64,000 nt of DNA from Foliamicus sp963666765 (GTDB taxonomy: Bacteria; Pseudomonadota; Gammaproteobacteria; Steroidobacterales; Foliamicaceae), in the NCBI GenBank assembly GCA_963666765.1, contig OY762933.1:1054001-1118000 (forward strand), in the 5' to 3' direction. Position 1 is the stretch's first letter. Every line of letters begins with the position of its first letter. Of this stretch, positions 20,993-28,783 are shown in pieces. The notes beneath the pieces are model-generated. The model did no database searches. It worked only from the letters and a program-made list of their open reading frames with translations, and was not told the origin of the DNA. Position numbers and translations under genes: made by a program.

Positions 20993-21616
20993 ATGCAAGC
21001 TCCCTGGAACCTGAAAGATCGCTTTCGCGGCTTCATGCCGGTCGCGGTGGATGTCGAAACCAGCGGCATCGACCCGGAGGCCAACGCGCTGCTGGAAATC
21101 TCTGCAGTGCTTTTCACGGCCTGCGACGACGGGCAACTGGCGCCTTCCGAACACGTCTGGCTCCACGTATTGCCTTTCGAAGGCGCCGCAATCGACGAAG
21201 AGGCGCTGCGCATCAACCGGATCAAGCCGCACCACCCGCTCAGGCCCGCGGTGCCGGAGCGCGAAGCCTTAAGGCGCGTGTTCCGCGTCGTGCGCCGGGA
21301 ACTGAAAGCCACCGGTTGCTCACGCGCCATTCTGGTAGGTCACAATGCGCACTTCGACCTGGCCGTTCTAAACGCCGCAATCAAACGCAGCGGCATCAAG
21401 CGCAACCCGTTTCACCGGTTCAGCGTGTTCGATACCTGCACGCTGGGCGGCGCGATGTTCGGCCAGACCGTGATGAGCCTGGCCGCCAAGGCCGCCGGGC
21501 TGGAATGGAACGAAGAGCGTGCCCATTCCGCTCTCTACGACGCGCAGTGCTGCGCGCAGATCTTCTGCGAAGCCATCAACCGGATCAACGACAAGTCCAA
21601 TCCCGCCCTGCGCTGA
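20993..21616 (+). CDS. rnt: ribonuclease T
   Basis: DEDD-family 3'-5' exoribonuclease that trims tRNA and other stable RNA 3' ends. 207 residues from ATG 20993. Catalytic motifs are visible: Exo I in VAVDVETSGIDPE, Exo II in LVGHNAHFDLAVLNAA, and Exo III in HSALYDAQCCAQIF. RFRGFMPVAVDVETSG, RNPFHRFSVFDT and GQTVMSLAAKAAG match the E. coli enzyme closely. The stop lies 10 bases before a palindromic repeat element. Confidence 0.93.
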   Translation: MQAPWNLKDRFRGFMPVAVDVETSGIDPEANALLEISAVLFTACDDGQLAPSEHVWLHVLPFEGAAIDEEALRINRIKPHHPLRPAVPEREALRRVFRVVRRELKATGCSRAILVGHNAHFDLAVLNAAIKRSGIKRNPFHRFSVFDTCTLGGAMFGQTVMSLAAKAAGLEWNEERAHSALYDAQCCAQIFCEAINRINDKSNPALR

Positions 21617-21626
21617 CGGCGGCGGC

Positions 21627-21892
21627 TAGTGTCGTGTCACGCCTGTATTGTCGCATCAGAGCGGGCGTAGCGTGTCCCTGCAAGGCGCAGTCCGCAAGGA
21701 ATACTGCCTGTATTTCCAAGGTCTGCAACGCTGTGGGGGCGCGCTACGCCCGCTCCCGAAGGGCGTTTCTCCCCTGGCCCGTGGCCGCGTTGCGCCCCTG
21801 GGCAATGGGAGGCGCCATTCCCGGCGGGACGCGCCTTGCCACGAACCAGGGGAAACACGCTGATGTGACAATACAGGCGTGACACGACACTA
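21627..21892. repeat. 266-bp palindromic element with 32-bp terminal inverted repeats
   Basis: The ends (21627-21658 and 21861-21892) are inverted copies matching at 31 of 32 bases and starting TAGTGTCGTGTCACGCC. Inside are two further stems: GAGCGGGCGTAGCG (about 21659) pairs with CGCTACGCCCGCTC (about 21750), and GTTTCTCCCCTGG...CGTGGC (about 21770) pairs with GCCACG..CCAGGGGAAAC (about 21838). The whole could fold into a three-stem structure. No protein is encoded, so it resembles a non-autonomous (MITE-like) element. It fills the space between two convergent genes, and the grxD stop codon lies in its right end. Confidence 0.8.
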
Positions 21893-22210
21893 ATCCAGGT
21901 CCTGAACCAGTTCCCGCAACTCGCCGGTGCGAGCCATCTGCGTGACGATGTCGGCGCCGCCCACGAGTTCTCCCTGAACATAAAGCTGTGGAAAGGTGGG
22001 CCAGTTCGAGTATTCCTTCAGGCCCTGGCGCAGATCGGGATCCTGCAGGATGTCGACGTAGGCGAACCGCTTCCCGCACTGCCTGAGCGCGGCCACAACC
22101 TGCGCGGAGAACCCGCACTGGGGAAAATCCGGCGATCCCTTCATGTACAGCAGAAGTGGAAATTCCCCGATCTGCTTGCCGATGCGCTGCTTTAACTGCT
22201 TGTCTTGCAT
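21890..22210 (-). CDS. grxD: monothiol glutaredoxin, Grx4 family
   Basis: 106 residues from ATG 22210 (MQDKQLKQRIGKQIGEFPLL). Contains the monothiol active site CGFS (FPQCGFSAQVV), the preceding LYMKGSPDFP, the TFPQLYVQGELVGGADIV glutathione/iron-sulfur-binding segment, and ends ELVQDLD. Such proteins bind and transfer [2Fe-2S] clusters with glutathione and partner BolA-like proteins. The TAG stop is the last three bases of the palindromic element (21890-21892), so the end of the protein may have been set or altered by that element. Confidence 0.93.
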   Translation of the reverse strand: MQDKQLKQRIGKQIGEFPLLLYMKGSPDFPQCGFSAQVVAALRQCGKRFAYVDILQDPDLRQGLKEYSNWPTFPQLYVQGELVGGADIVTQMARTGELRELVQDLD

Positions 22211-22358
22211 GGTCCCGAAATACATCTGAATAACTCGACAATTATAGGCTACGCACCCGCCCGCCTTCCGTCACCCGAGGGAGAGCGTCCCCGCCCTCGA
22301 ACGCCCCGCTTGATCAACGCCCTCTCGCAGGAATGAGGAGTTTCCTTCCTGCCTGAAG

Positions 22359-22386
22359 TTGAAAAATCCGCTATCGATTCTATACT
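22359..22386 (+). promoter_or_regulatory. sigma70-type promoter of the VapBC-like operon
   Basis: TTGAAA (22359-22364) and TATACT (22381-22386) separated by 16 bases, 33 bases before the antitoxin ATG. Both hexamers are close to consensus, and the region is more AT-rich than its surroundings. Autorepression by the toxin-antitoxin complex would be expected, but no clear operator repeat was found. Confidence 0.55.
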
Positions 22387-22419
22387 GGTTGGTTGAACTG
22401 GTTGATTCAGGGCAAAACG

Positions 22420-22659
22420 ATGATCGAGGTTGGCGCTTTCGACGCGAAAACACACTTGTCTTCGCTGCTGGACAAGGTTGCACGGGGAGCAGAAGTGCTC
22501 ATCACTCGCCGTGGCCGTCCCGTTGCCCGGCTGGTCCCTGCCGGCCGGGCGGAGCGCGCCGGCGCCGAGAGCGCCATCAAGGAGCTCCGCGCCCTGCGCG
22601 CCGGTCTGAAGCTTGGCAACCTTGACTGGAAGGAACTGCGCGACGAAGGGCGGCGATGA
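22420..22659 (+). CDS. Phd/YefM-type antitoxin
   Basis: 79 residues. The N-terminal half has the family pattern VGAFDAKTHLSSLLDKVARG followed by VLITRRGRPVARLVP, the DNA-binding Phd/YefM fold that represses its own operon. The C-terminal part (about 50-79, basic and Leu-rich) would wrap the toxin. The stop overlaps the start of the PIN toxin gene by four bases (ATGA), as in typical type II pairs. Confidence 0.88.
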   Translation: MIEVGAFDAKTHLSSLLDKVARGAEVLITRRGRPVARLVPAGRAERAGAESAIKELRALRAGLKLGNLDWKELRDEGRR

Positions 22660-23069
22660 GCGCATTTGTCCTGGACTGCTCCGTCGCCGTGTCCTGGCTA
22701 TTTGAGGACGAAGCAACGCCACTAACCGAATCGTTACTGGACCGGCTCAAGACCGACGGCGCGCGCGTACCCGTCCTCTGGCGCCTGGAAGTCGGCAATG
22801 TCCTGGCGGCGGCGGAACGGCGGAACCGCATCACTTCGGCGCAGATTTCAGCCTGCCTTGATCTCCTGGCCCGCCTGCCCATCGTGACCGACTCCGAAAC
22901 CGACAGCCGCGCCTTCCGCGATATATTGGTGCTTGCCCGATCCCACAGCCTGACCACCTATGACGCCTCCTACCTCGAACTCGCCATGCGCGGCGGCATG
23001 GAACTCGCTTCGCTTGACAAGCCACTTGTCCGCGCGGCCCGGCGCACCGGCGTGTCAACCCTCCCGTAA
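22656..23069 (+). CDS. PIN-domain toxin, VapC type
   Basis: 137 residues. Putative Mg-binding acidic residues of the PIN RNase are visible: Asp7 in FVLDCSVAVSWLF, a Glu in WRLEVGNVL, Asp in TTYDASYLELA and Asp in LASLDKPLV. Probably cleaves tRNA or rRNA when released from the antitoxin encoded just upstream. The pair looks intact. Confidence 0.88.
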   Translation: MSAFVLDCSVAVSWLFEDEATPLTESLLDRLKTDGARVPVLWRLEVGNVLAAAERRNRITSAQISACLDLLARLPIVTDSETDSRAFRDILVLARSHSLTTYDASYLELAMRGGMELASLDKPLVRAARRTGVSTLP

Positions 23070-23230
23070 AAGGTCCTGTATTGCACACACTGCTCACCGT
23101 GCCCCTGCGCAAACTATGGGAGCGGTAATCCCCGGTCCCGTTGACGGATTAAACTAGGTTCTTGAATTCCCGTTCCGACCGGAATCCTTCCAAGGTGGAG
23201 AGTCGCGGTCCGTTAGAGCGAATTGGAAAG

Positions 23231-23527
23231 ATGCCGAACAAGCCGAAAAGCGCGAACAAGGAGCAAGCCGCCTATGGCGGCGCTTATGAAGCTACGATCA
23301 AGCTTCAGATCAAGCCGCTGGAGGAAGGTGGCTACCTGGCAACAAGCGAAGATGTTCCCGGTCTGGTCGCAGAAGGCCGCACGATGGCCGAAACCACCGA
23401 GATCGCCCAGGGTCTGGCCCGGAAAATTGCCGAGTCCTGTCTTGCGCATGGTGATCCCTTGCCGCCCGCATTGGTTGAACTGGAGGAAGAAGCAAAAGAA
23501 CTGTTAGTGCCCGTCAGCGTGCCGTAG
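23231..23527 (+). CDS. HicB-like antitoxin (DUF1902 type)
   Basis: 98 residues from ATG 23231. After a basic lead (MPNKPKSANKEQ) comes the partial RNase-H-like fold of HicB: YEATIKLQIKPLEEGGYLAT, EDVPGLVAEGRTMAE, then an amphipathic helix (AQGLARKIAESCL). The last base of its TAG stop is the first base of a GTG start for a HicA-like frame, so this was a two-gene hicBA operon with the antitoxin first. The partner is truncated (next entry), leaving this as a probable orphan antitoxin. Confidence 0.75.
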   Translation: MPNKPKSANKEQAAYGGAYEATIKLQIKPLEEGGYLATSEDVPGLVAEGRTMAETTEIAQGLARKIAESCLAHGDPLPPALVELEEEAKELLVPVSVP

Positions 23528-23667
23528 TGGGACGGCTCGCCGGCTTTCGGTACCGAGAGGTCGCGCGGCGCTTGCGATTATTTGGTTACGAGTTTGACCG
23601 GCAGGGGCCCGGCAGCCACGAAGCACGGCGGCTTCGCTTCGGCTGCCGGTCGGAAATCCGCCGATAA
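23527..23667 (+). pseudogene. truncated HicA-like toxin
   Basis: GTG at 23527 overlaps the hicB stop and reads VGRLAGFRYREVARRLRLFG followed by YEFDRQGPGSHE, the recognisable first half of HicA (dsRBD-like fold with the catalytic His in GSHE). Thereafter the sequence becomes Arg-rich, unlike HicA, and stops at 23667 after 46 codons, against about 60-80 normally. The beta-strands after the catalytic His are missing, so toxin activity is unlikely. A frameshift or deletion just after the GSHE codons would explain it. Confidence 0.65.
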
Positions 23668-23716
23668 TCCATTTGTGGCACAATCGGCTCCTTGAAATTG
23701 ACGTAGAGGGGACGTT

Positions 23717-24340
23717 ATGAACCCATTGAATACACTGACCGGCACGCTCGTAGGCGGCCTTGTACTCTCCCTGATCATCATGGCCATCGCGGCGCTCTCC
23801 GGCAGTTCGATGGCCGGCGCCAACATTGTCAACTCATTCCTGATCTGGCTGCACGTGTTCGCCGGCGTTACCTGGATAGGACTTTTGTATTACTTCAATT
23901 TCGTGCAGGTGCAGGCGCTTTCCGACGCCGCCTCCGACGACGGCGGGCCCAGTGGCGCCGCCATTACCCGCTACGTGGCGCCCCGCGCGCTCTGGTGGTT
24001 CCGTTGGGGCGCCCTGGTCACATGGCTGGCCGGATTCACCTTCCTGCTTCACAAGCAGGACACCATCAACGTGTTTACCCTCGGTCTGGTACCGGGCGGA
24101 GGGGATGCCCTGTACGGGCTGACGCTCGGCCTCGGCGCCTGGCTCGGATCGATCATGCTGTTCAACGTGTGGATCGTCATCTGGCCCAACCAGAAGAAGG
24201 TGCTCGGCATCGTGGAAGCCAGCGCCGAAGAAATCAACAAGGCGCGGCGGACCGCTTTCCTGTTCTCGCGCACCAACACGCTGCTTTCGATTCCGATGCT
24301 GGCGAGCATGGTGGGCGCCGGTCACGGCATGATGTTCTAG
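23717..24340 (+). CDS. urate-hydroxylase PuuD-like membrane protein, short form
   Basis: 207 residues with about five membrane segments. The region WLHVFAGVTWIGLLYYFNFV and the segment ending MLFNVWIVIWPNQKK match the membrane domain of the PuuD/DUF989 family. Full-length PuuD adds a C-terminal cytochrome c domain with CxxCH; none is present, so this is either the stand-alone membrane form or a protein of different function. Other purine-catabolism genes are not visible nearby. The start ATG at 23717 has AGAGGGGA upstream. Confidence 0.65.
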   Translation: MNPLNTLTGTLVGGLVLSLIIMAIAALSGSSMAGANIVNSFLIWLHVFAGVTWIGLLYYFNFVQVQALSDAASDDGGPSGAAITRYVAPRALWWFRWGALVTWLAGFTFLLHKQDTINVFTLGLVPGGGDALYGLTLGLGAWLGSIMLFNVWIVIWPNQKKVLGIVEASAEEINKARRTAFLFSRTNTLLSIPMLASMVGAGHGMMF

Positions 24341-24367
24341 AGCGGACTTCCCCGCCGGCGCGACCGG

Positions 24368-25312
24368 CTAATTTTCGTCCTGCTTGCCGCCGCCCTTGAG
24401 GATGGCGGTTGCGAGCGTGAACATCGAGGCCACATTGCCCATGTCCGCGGGCACAACGAAGGTATTGCCCTCCTTGCCCAGCCGTCCGAACTGTTCCACG
24501 TACTGCTCGGCGACGCGCAGGCGCATGGCGTTTTCGCCGCCCTGAGCGTTGACCGCTTCTGCCACTCGCCGCAAACCCTCGGCGGTGGCGGTGGCAACAG
24601 CCAGAATCGCCTCTGCCTCTCCTTCGGCCTCGTTGATCTGCTTCTGCTTGGCCGCCTCCGACTCCTTGATGACGCGCTGCTTGTCGCCTTCGGCGTTATT
24701 GATCTGCGCATCCCGCTCGCCTTCGGATGTCAGCACCACGGCGCGTTTCTCACGCTCGGCCCGCATCTGCTTTTCCATTGCGGCCAGCACGTCCCTGGGA
24801 GGATTGATGTTCTTGATCTCGTAACGGAGAACCTTGATCCCCCACGCGCTTGTGGCCTTGTCCAATTCCGAAACGACCGAGGAATTGATTGCGGCCCGTT
24901 CCTCGAAGGTGCGGTCCAGGTCGAGTTTTCCGACCTCGCTGCGCAAGGTGGTCTGGGCCAGTTGCGAGATGGCGAACAGGTAGTCGGTAATCCCGTAGGA
25001 GGCGTCCCTGGCCTCAAGAACCTGCAGGTACAGCACGCCGTCCACGCCCACCTGCACATTGTCGCGGGTAATGCAGATCTGCTCCGGGATATCGACCGCC
25101 TGCTCCTTGAGAGTGTGTCTGTACGCCACTCGCTGAATGAAGGGGATTAGAATGTGAAATCCCGCCCGCATCGTGTTGCTGTAGCGCCCGAGGGTTTCCA
25201 CCACGTAGGCGGACTGTTGCGGCACCACCACGGCAGTCTTGGCGATGACTACGATGATCAGGATGGCCAGGGCGCCAGCCACGATCAAGCCGAAAATCGT
25301 TGTTGTTTCCAT
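24368..25312 (-). CDS. SPFH/Band 7 membrane protein (QmcA/stomatin type)
   Basis: 314 residues: an N-terminal membrane anchor (about 5-30), the SPFH domain (VVPQQSAYVVETLGRYSNTM, GFHILIPFIQRVAYRHTLKE), then a long charged coiled coil (about 190-260; EKRAVVLTSEGERDAQINNA). Proteins of this type form large oligomeric rings in membrane microdomains and modulate proteases. An NfeD-like gene follows on the same strand's upstream side (25364-25792), the common SPFH-NfeD pairing, separated by 51 bases that contain an end of the TAGTGT repeat family. Confidence 0.92.
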   Translation of the reverse strand: METTTIFGLIVAGALAILIIVVIAKTAVVVPQQSAYVVETLGRYSNTMRAGFHILIPFIQRVAYRHTLKEQAVDIPEQICITRDNVQVGVDGVLYLQVLEARDASYGITDYLFAISQLAQTTLRSEVGKLDLDRTFEERAAINSSVVSELDKATSAWGIKVLRYEIKNINPPRDVLAAMEKQMRAEREKRAVVLTSEGERDAQINNAEGDKQRVIKESEAAKQKQINEAEGEAEAILAVATATAEGLRRVAEAVNAQGGENAMRLRVAEQYVEQFGRLGKEGNTFVVPADMGNVASMFTLATAILKGGGKQDEN

Positions 25313-25345
25313 AAATCAGGACTCGAAGTTTGCGTATGCCGAGGC

Positions 25346-25362
25346 TAGTGTAGTGTCAAGCC
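25346..25362. repeat. solo end of the TAGTGT repeat family
   Basis: TAGTGTAGTGTCAAGCC matches the first 17 bases of the 266-bp element's terminal repeat (TAGTGTCGTGTCACGCC) at 15 positions. It lies one base before the reverse-strand stop codon of the NfeD gene. No partner end is seen nearby, so it is a relic or a minimal copy. Confidence 0.45.
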
Positions 25363-25363
25363 G

Positions 25364-25792
25364 CTAGTCCTGCTTCAGTTCAAGAACCAGTTGATTGACG
25401 CGCGCGACGCGCACCCGCGCACCCCGGGGTATTTCCGATGAACCGACGTTGCGGGCATCCCATTCGGCGCCGCGTAGCGTTGCCTTGCCCAGGGCGCCTG
25501 CGGCCATGGCCGATACCGCAATGGCGTCTTCCCCGACTACCGCATCGACCGGTGCGCCCTTGCGGCGCATGGCAGCGGCCCGCAAGCGGCCCCGGAAGAA
25601 ATACAGAAGCACAAGCGAAAGGCCGGCAAACAAGAGCCATTGCGCCACCGGGTCGCCAGTCAGGCCGAAGAAGCCGCCGAGTCCCACCAGGACGGCGCTC
25701 AATCCGATGAAAAGCAGCCAGAAGGCCGCGTCTATGGAAACCTCGGCCACCAGCAGAACCACGCCGAAAACGATCCACAACCACCAGGACAT
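25364..25792 (-). CDS. NfeD-like protein
   Basis: 142 residues: N-terminal hydrophobic hairpins (about 1-55; WWLWIVFGVVLLVAEVSID, FWLLFIGLSAVLVGLGGFFG) and a C-terminal OB-fold of about 60 residues (VDAVVGEDAIAVSAM, ARVRVARVNQLVLELKQ). Short NfeD proteins lack the protease domain and act with SPFH proteins; such a gene lies downstream on the same strand. The stop codon TAG abuts the TAGTGT repeat end. Confidence 0.85.
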   Translation of the reverse strand: MSWWLWIVFGVVLLVAEVSIDAAFWLLFIGLSAVLVGLGGFFGLTGDPVAQWLLFAGLSLVLLYFFRGRLRAAAMRRKGAPVDAVVGEDAIAVSAMAAGALGKATLRGAEWDARNVGSSEIPRGARVRVARVNQLVLELKQD

Positions 25793-25876
25793 GCAGGCAA
25801 CCTTGAAGACGCAGGATTGGCTTCCGATTCTATAGGAATCCAGCGACTATGGCGGGGCGAGGTCCTGTTTCCGGGG

Positions 25877-26737
25877 TCAGGCCGTGATCCGCATCGAGAA
25901 GTCGCAGGCCCTGACGTTCTTGGTCAGGGCGCCCACCGAAATGCGGTCCACGCCCGTGGCCGCCAATTCGGCAATATTGTCCAGCCCGACCGATCCCGAG
26001 GCTTCCAGGATCACCTCGCGGCCACGCTTGTCGCGCTCACGCACGGCGGCGGAAAGCTGTTCAAGGGAAAAATTGTCCAGCATGACCCACCCGGCCCCGG
26101 CGTCCAGCGCCTCGGCCAGTTCATCCGTGTCCTGCACTTCAACCGTTACCGGCAGGTCGCCGCCTCGATCCGCAGCCGCCTGCAAAGCTTCGCGAACGCC
26201 TCCCGCGGCGGCGATGTGGTTTTCCTTGAGCAATACGGCGTCGTACAGGCCCATGCGGTGATTGCTTCCGCCGCCCACGCGCACCGCGTATTTCTGCGCC
26301 CGGCGCAGGCCGGGCAGCGTCTTGCGGGTATCCAGGAGGACCGCGCGAAAGTCCTCCAGCGCCTTCACCATGGCGCGTGTATGCGTCGCTACGCCGGACA
26401 GCATCTGCAGAAAGTTCAGGGCCGACCGTTCGCCGCTCAGCAGTCCCCGCACCGGTCCCTCAAGCTCGCACACGGCATCGCCCGCCGTCGTGACCCCGCC
26501 CTCGGCAACCCGCCAGCGCACGACGATGCGTTCGTCGCAGGCGCGAAACACCTCTTCGAACCAGTCGCGCCCGCACAGTACGCACTCTTCGCGCGCCACG
26601 ACCACCGCCGCGGCATGGGAATCGCCCGGCAGCAAATCGGCTGACACGTCGCCGGCGCCCACGTCTTCGCGCAGCGCCCGGCGCACATCCGCGCGCACCG
26701 CCTGGGCAGGTGCGGTGAGGTTTTCCATGTCCACCAT
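25877..26737 (-). CDS. nadC: quinolinate phosphoribosyltransferase
   Basis: Makes nicotinate mononucleotide from quinolinate and PRPP in NAD synthesis. 286 residues. Recognisable parts are DVSADLLPGDSHAAAVVVAR near the N-terminus, the substrate-binding LLDTRKTLPGLRRAQKYAVR, GGGSNHRMGLYDAVLLKENH, VEVQDTDELAEALDAG and the phosphate loop EASGSVGLDNI. All conserved Arg/Lys residues of the active site appear present. Two possible ATGs (26737 and 26728) are close; the longer is taken. Confidence 0.96.
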   Translation of the reverse strand: MVDMENLTAPAQAVRADVRRALREDVGAGDVSADLLPGDSHAAAVVVAREECVLCGRDWFEEVFRACDERIVVRWRVAEGGVTTAGDAVCELEGPVRGLLSGERSALNFLQMLSGVATHTRAMVKALEDFRAVLLDTRKTLPGLRRAQKYAVRVGGGSNHRMGLYDAVLLKENHIAAAGGVREALQAAADRGGDLPVTVEVQDTDELAEALDAGAGWVMLDNFSLEQLSAAVRERDKRGREVILEASGSVGLDNIAELAATGVDRISVGALTKNVRACDFSMRITA

Positions 26738-26761
26738 CAGCTCAAGGAGGGGCGCCGTCCC

Positions 26762-27169
26762 CTATTTGAGGTATACGTTCATCACCGTGGCACGAACCAG
26801 CACGACGCCGTCCTTCTCGCGCTTCAGTTCCGCCTCGACCACACACTGGCGGCGGCCGTTGTGCACGATCCGGCCCTCACCCACGAGTGGTTCGCCCATG
26901 GGCGCGGCCTTGAGGAAATTGGCGGAAATCTGCGCCGTTGTAAACGGGCGCCCGCCTCCGCCGAACCAGGTGGTGGAACCGCTGACATCGTCCAGAATGG
27001 CGAGTGCATAGCCACCCTGCAGCGAACCGATCGGGTTGGCCAGTTCCGGCGGAGGACTGTAGCGTGCAGTGACTACGCCCGCCTCGGCGTCCACCGAAAC
27101 CAGTTCGCCGCCGACCGCCTCGCGGCTCGTCAGCCGCGGAAGCTGCGAAAGATCGACCGGCTCCGCCAA
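26762..27169 (-). CDS. PaaI-type hot-dog thioesterase
   Basis: 135 residues starting with TTG at 27169. The hot-dog core is visible: ANPIGSLQGGYALAILDDVS (the GG-containing central helix), TTAQISANFLKAAPMGEPLV, and the final strands RRQCVVEAELKREKDGVVLV. Such enzymes hydrolyse aryl- or acyl-CoA. The usual Asn/Asp active-site pattern differs (NPIGSLQGG rather than NxxGxxHGG, His replaced by Gln), so activity may differ. It lies 18 bases downstream of the UbiD-like gene on the same strand, suggesting a shared catabolic role. Confidence 0.8.
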   Translation of the reverse strand: MAEPVDLSQLPRLTSREAVGGELVSVDAEAGVVTARYSPPPELANPIGSLQGGYALAILDDVSGSTTWFGGGGRPFTTAQISANFLKAAPMGEPLVGEGRIVHNGRRQCVVEAELKREKDGVVLVRATVMNVYLK

Positions 27170-27187
27170 GGTCAGGGCCTGTTAACG

Positions 27188-28684
27188 CTAGTCGACGGCG
27201 TCGCCCAGGCGCTGGGCCAGCGCCGCCACGTCCGCGGGATCGGCCTGGCTGACCTCCGGATAGTCCGTGAACCGTTCCGGAATCTTCACCGTGGCGTCGA
27301 TGCCCATCTGCTCGGACTGTACCGGAACGCCCTGGGCCGACTTCGGCGCCGAGGGATCCAGCACGAAGGCCTGCCCGGAATGGTTCATGATGATGTCCGA
27401 GACCGGCTGCACCCGGGTCATGATCGCCCATTCCACCGATTTCAGGTCGTACGGATCGACGTCCGGGCCCACCACGATCACCAGCTTGGCGGTGCGCCCC
27501 CAACGCCCGGCCGCGCCCCACACGGCGTGCAGCACGTACTTGCCGAATTCCGAGTGCGGCTTGGTGGCGCCGTCCACGCTCAATTGCACGATATAGGTCA
27601 TGTTGGGCGTCACCACCACGTCCTTGACTTCGGGAATCTTGCGCCCCAGGTCGCTTAAGACTTCTCCCTCCACCGGCAGCAGCGCCAGGTAGTTGTGATC
27701 GAACGGCGGAACCATCTCCATGGTGGCGTGCCAGATCGGGGCCTTGCGATGGGTGATGTGGTTGACCTGCATCAGCGGGAACACCTGCACCTTGTCGTAA
27801 TAGCCGAGCGGATTGGAATGCCAGCCGATCTCCTCCTGCTGGCCGGGCAGGAACTCGCCTTCCAGCACGTATTCGGCGGAGGCGGGCACTTCGATGTCCA
27901 CAGTGTCGCACTTCACCAGCTTGACCGGCGCCCCGCGCAACCCACCGGCAAAGTCGTACTCGTCCTGGCCGAACGGCAGGCCGGTGGCCGACGCCAGGTG
28001 CACCGCCGGGTCGCAGTTGCAGGCAATCGCGATTTCCAGTTTCTTGCCGGCGGCAATGGCCTTGGCCAGGTGCAGGCCGCCGTGGTTCATCGGCGGGTTC
28101 CAGTACACGAAAACCGCCAGGGAGCGGTCCTGGTTGTGCTGCGAATACTCGCCGCCGGCCGGATGCTGGGCGTTCCAGAGTTGGGTATGGCGGTACCAGC
28201 CCACGTTGCGGGCGCCGGTCTCCGGGTCCTTTGTGATCGCGATGCCGTTGGTGATGTACGCCGGCCCCTCCTTTCCGAACCACACGTGCGGAATATGCTT
28301 GCCCAGCGACACTTCGTCCTCGGGTATCACCACGTCCTTGCAGGGTGCTTCCTCCCGGTCCACCATCACCGGCTTGTGCCAGCCTGCGGGGTCCGCCAGT
28401 ACGCGGGCCAGCTTGCGCTTGGCTTCGAGCACGTCCTCCTCGTCGATACACAGCGCGGTGCGTTCGCGCGAGCCGTAGGGATTGAAGGCGACGGGAACGT
28501 CCGGCGTGTTGTAGCCGGTCAGGTTCTCCAGGATCAGGGCGCGGTTGGCGCCGCTGTGCAGAAGCGCCATGAGCGGCTGCAGATCGGATTCGTTCAGCGC
28601 CGCCGACAGCGGTTGCGTGATGCGGCGCAAGTCGCCGCGCTCCTCCAGCAGATCAAGAAAGGCCCGAAAATCCTCGTATGCCAT
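27188..28684 (-). CDS. UbiD-family prenyl-FMN decarboxylase
   Basis: 498 residues from ATG 28684, placed by a strong GGGAGGA site six bases upstream. UbiD-type features include ENLTGYNTPDVPVAFNPYGS near residues 55-75, YITNGIAITKDPETGARNVG, GGLHLAKAIAAGKKLEIAIA, and EYVLEGEFLPGQQEE in the middle domain. Members catalyse reversible decarboxylation of aromatic or alpha,beta-unsaturated acids with prenylated FMN, supplied by UbiX; a ubiX gene lies 5.6 kb away on the same strand. Neighbouring thioesterase and divergent acyl-CoA ligase genes suggest a catabolic substrate rather than ubiquinone synthesis, but this is inference. Confidence 0.9.
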   Translation of the reverse strand: MAYEDFRAFLDLLEERGDLRRITQPLSAALNESDLQPLMALLHSGANRALILENLTGYNTPDVPVAFNPYGSRERTALCIDEEDVLEAKRKLARVLADPAGWHKPVMVDREEAPCKDVVIPEDEVSLGKHIPHVWFGKEGPAYITNGIAITKDPETGARNVGWYRHTQLWNAQHPAGGEYSQHNQDRSLAVFVYWNPPMNHGGLHLAKAIAAGKKLEIAIACNCDPAVHLASATGLPFGQDEYDFAGGLRGAPVKLVKCDTVDIEVPASAEYVLEGEFLPGQQEEIGWHSNPLGYYDKVQVFPLMQVNHITHRKAPIWHATMEMVPPFDHNYLALLPVEGEVLSDLGRKIPEVKDVVVTPNMTYIVQLSVDGATKPHSEFGKYVLHAVWGAAGRWGRTAKLVIVVGPDVDPYDLKSVEWAIMTRVQPVSDIIMNHSGQAFVLDPSAPKSAQGVPVQSEQMGIDATVKIPERFTDYPEVSQADPADVAALAQRLGDAVD

Positions 28685-28783
28685 GAACAATCCTCCCGTC
28701 GGCACTTGCGTAAAGGCGCAGCCTAATGCAATTTACCCTCTCTTTCCACGGGCAGGAGTCAGCCAGCGCATGAGGAGCGCCAA

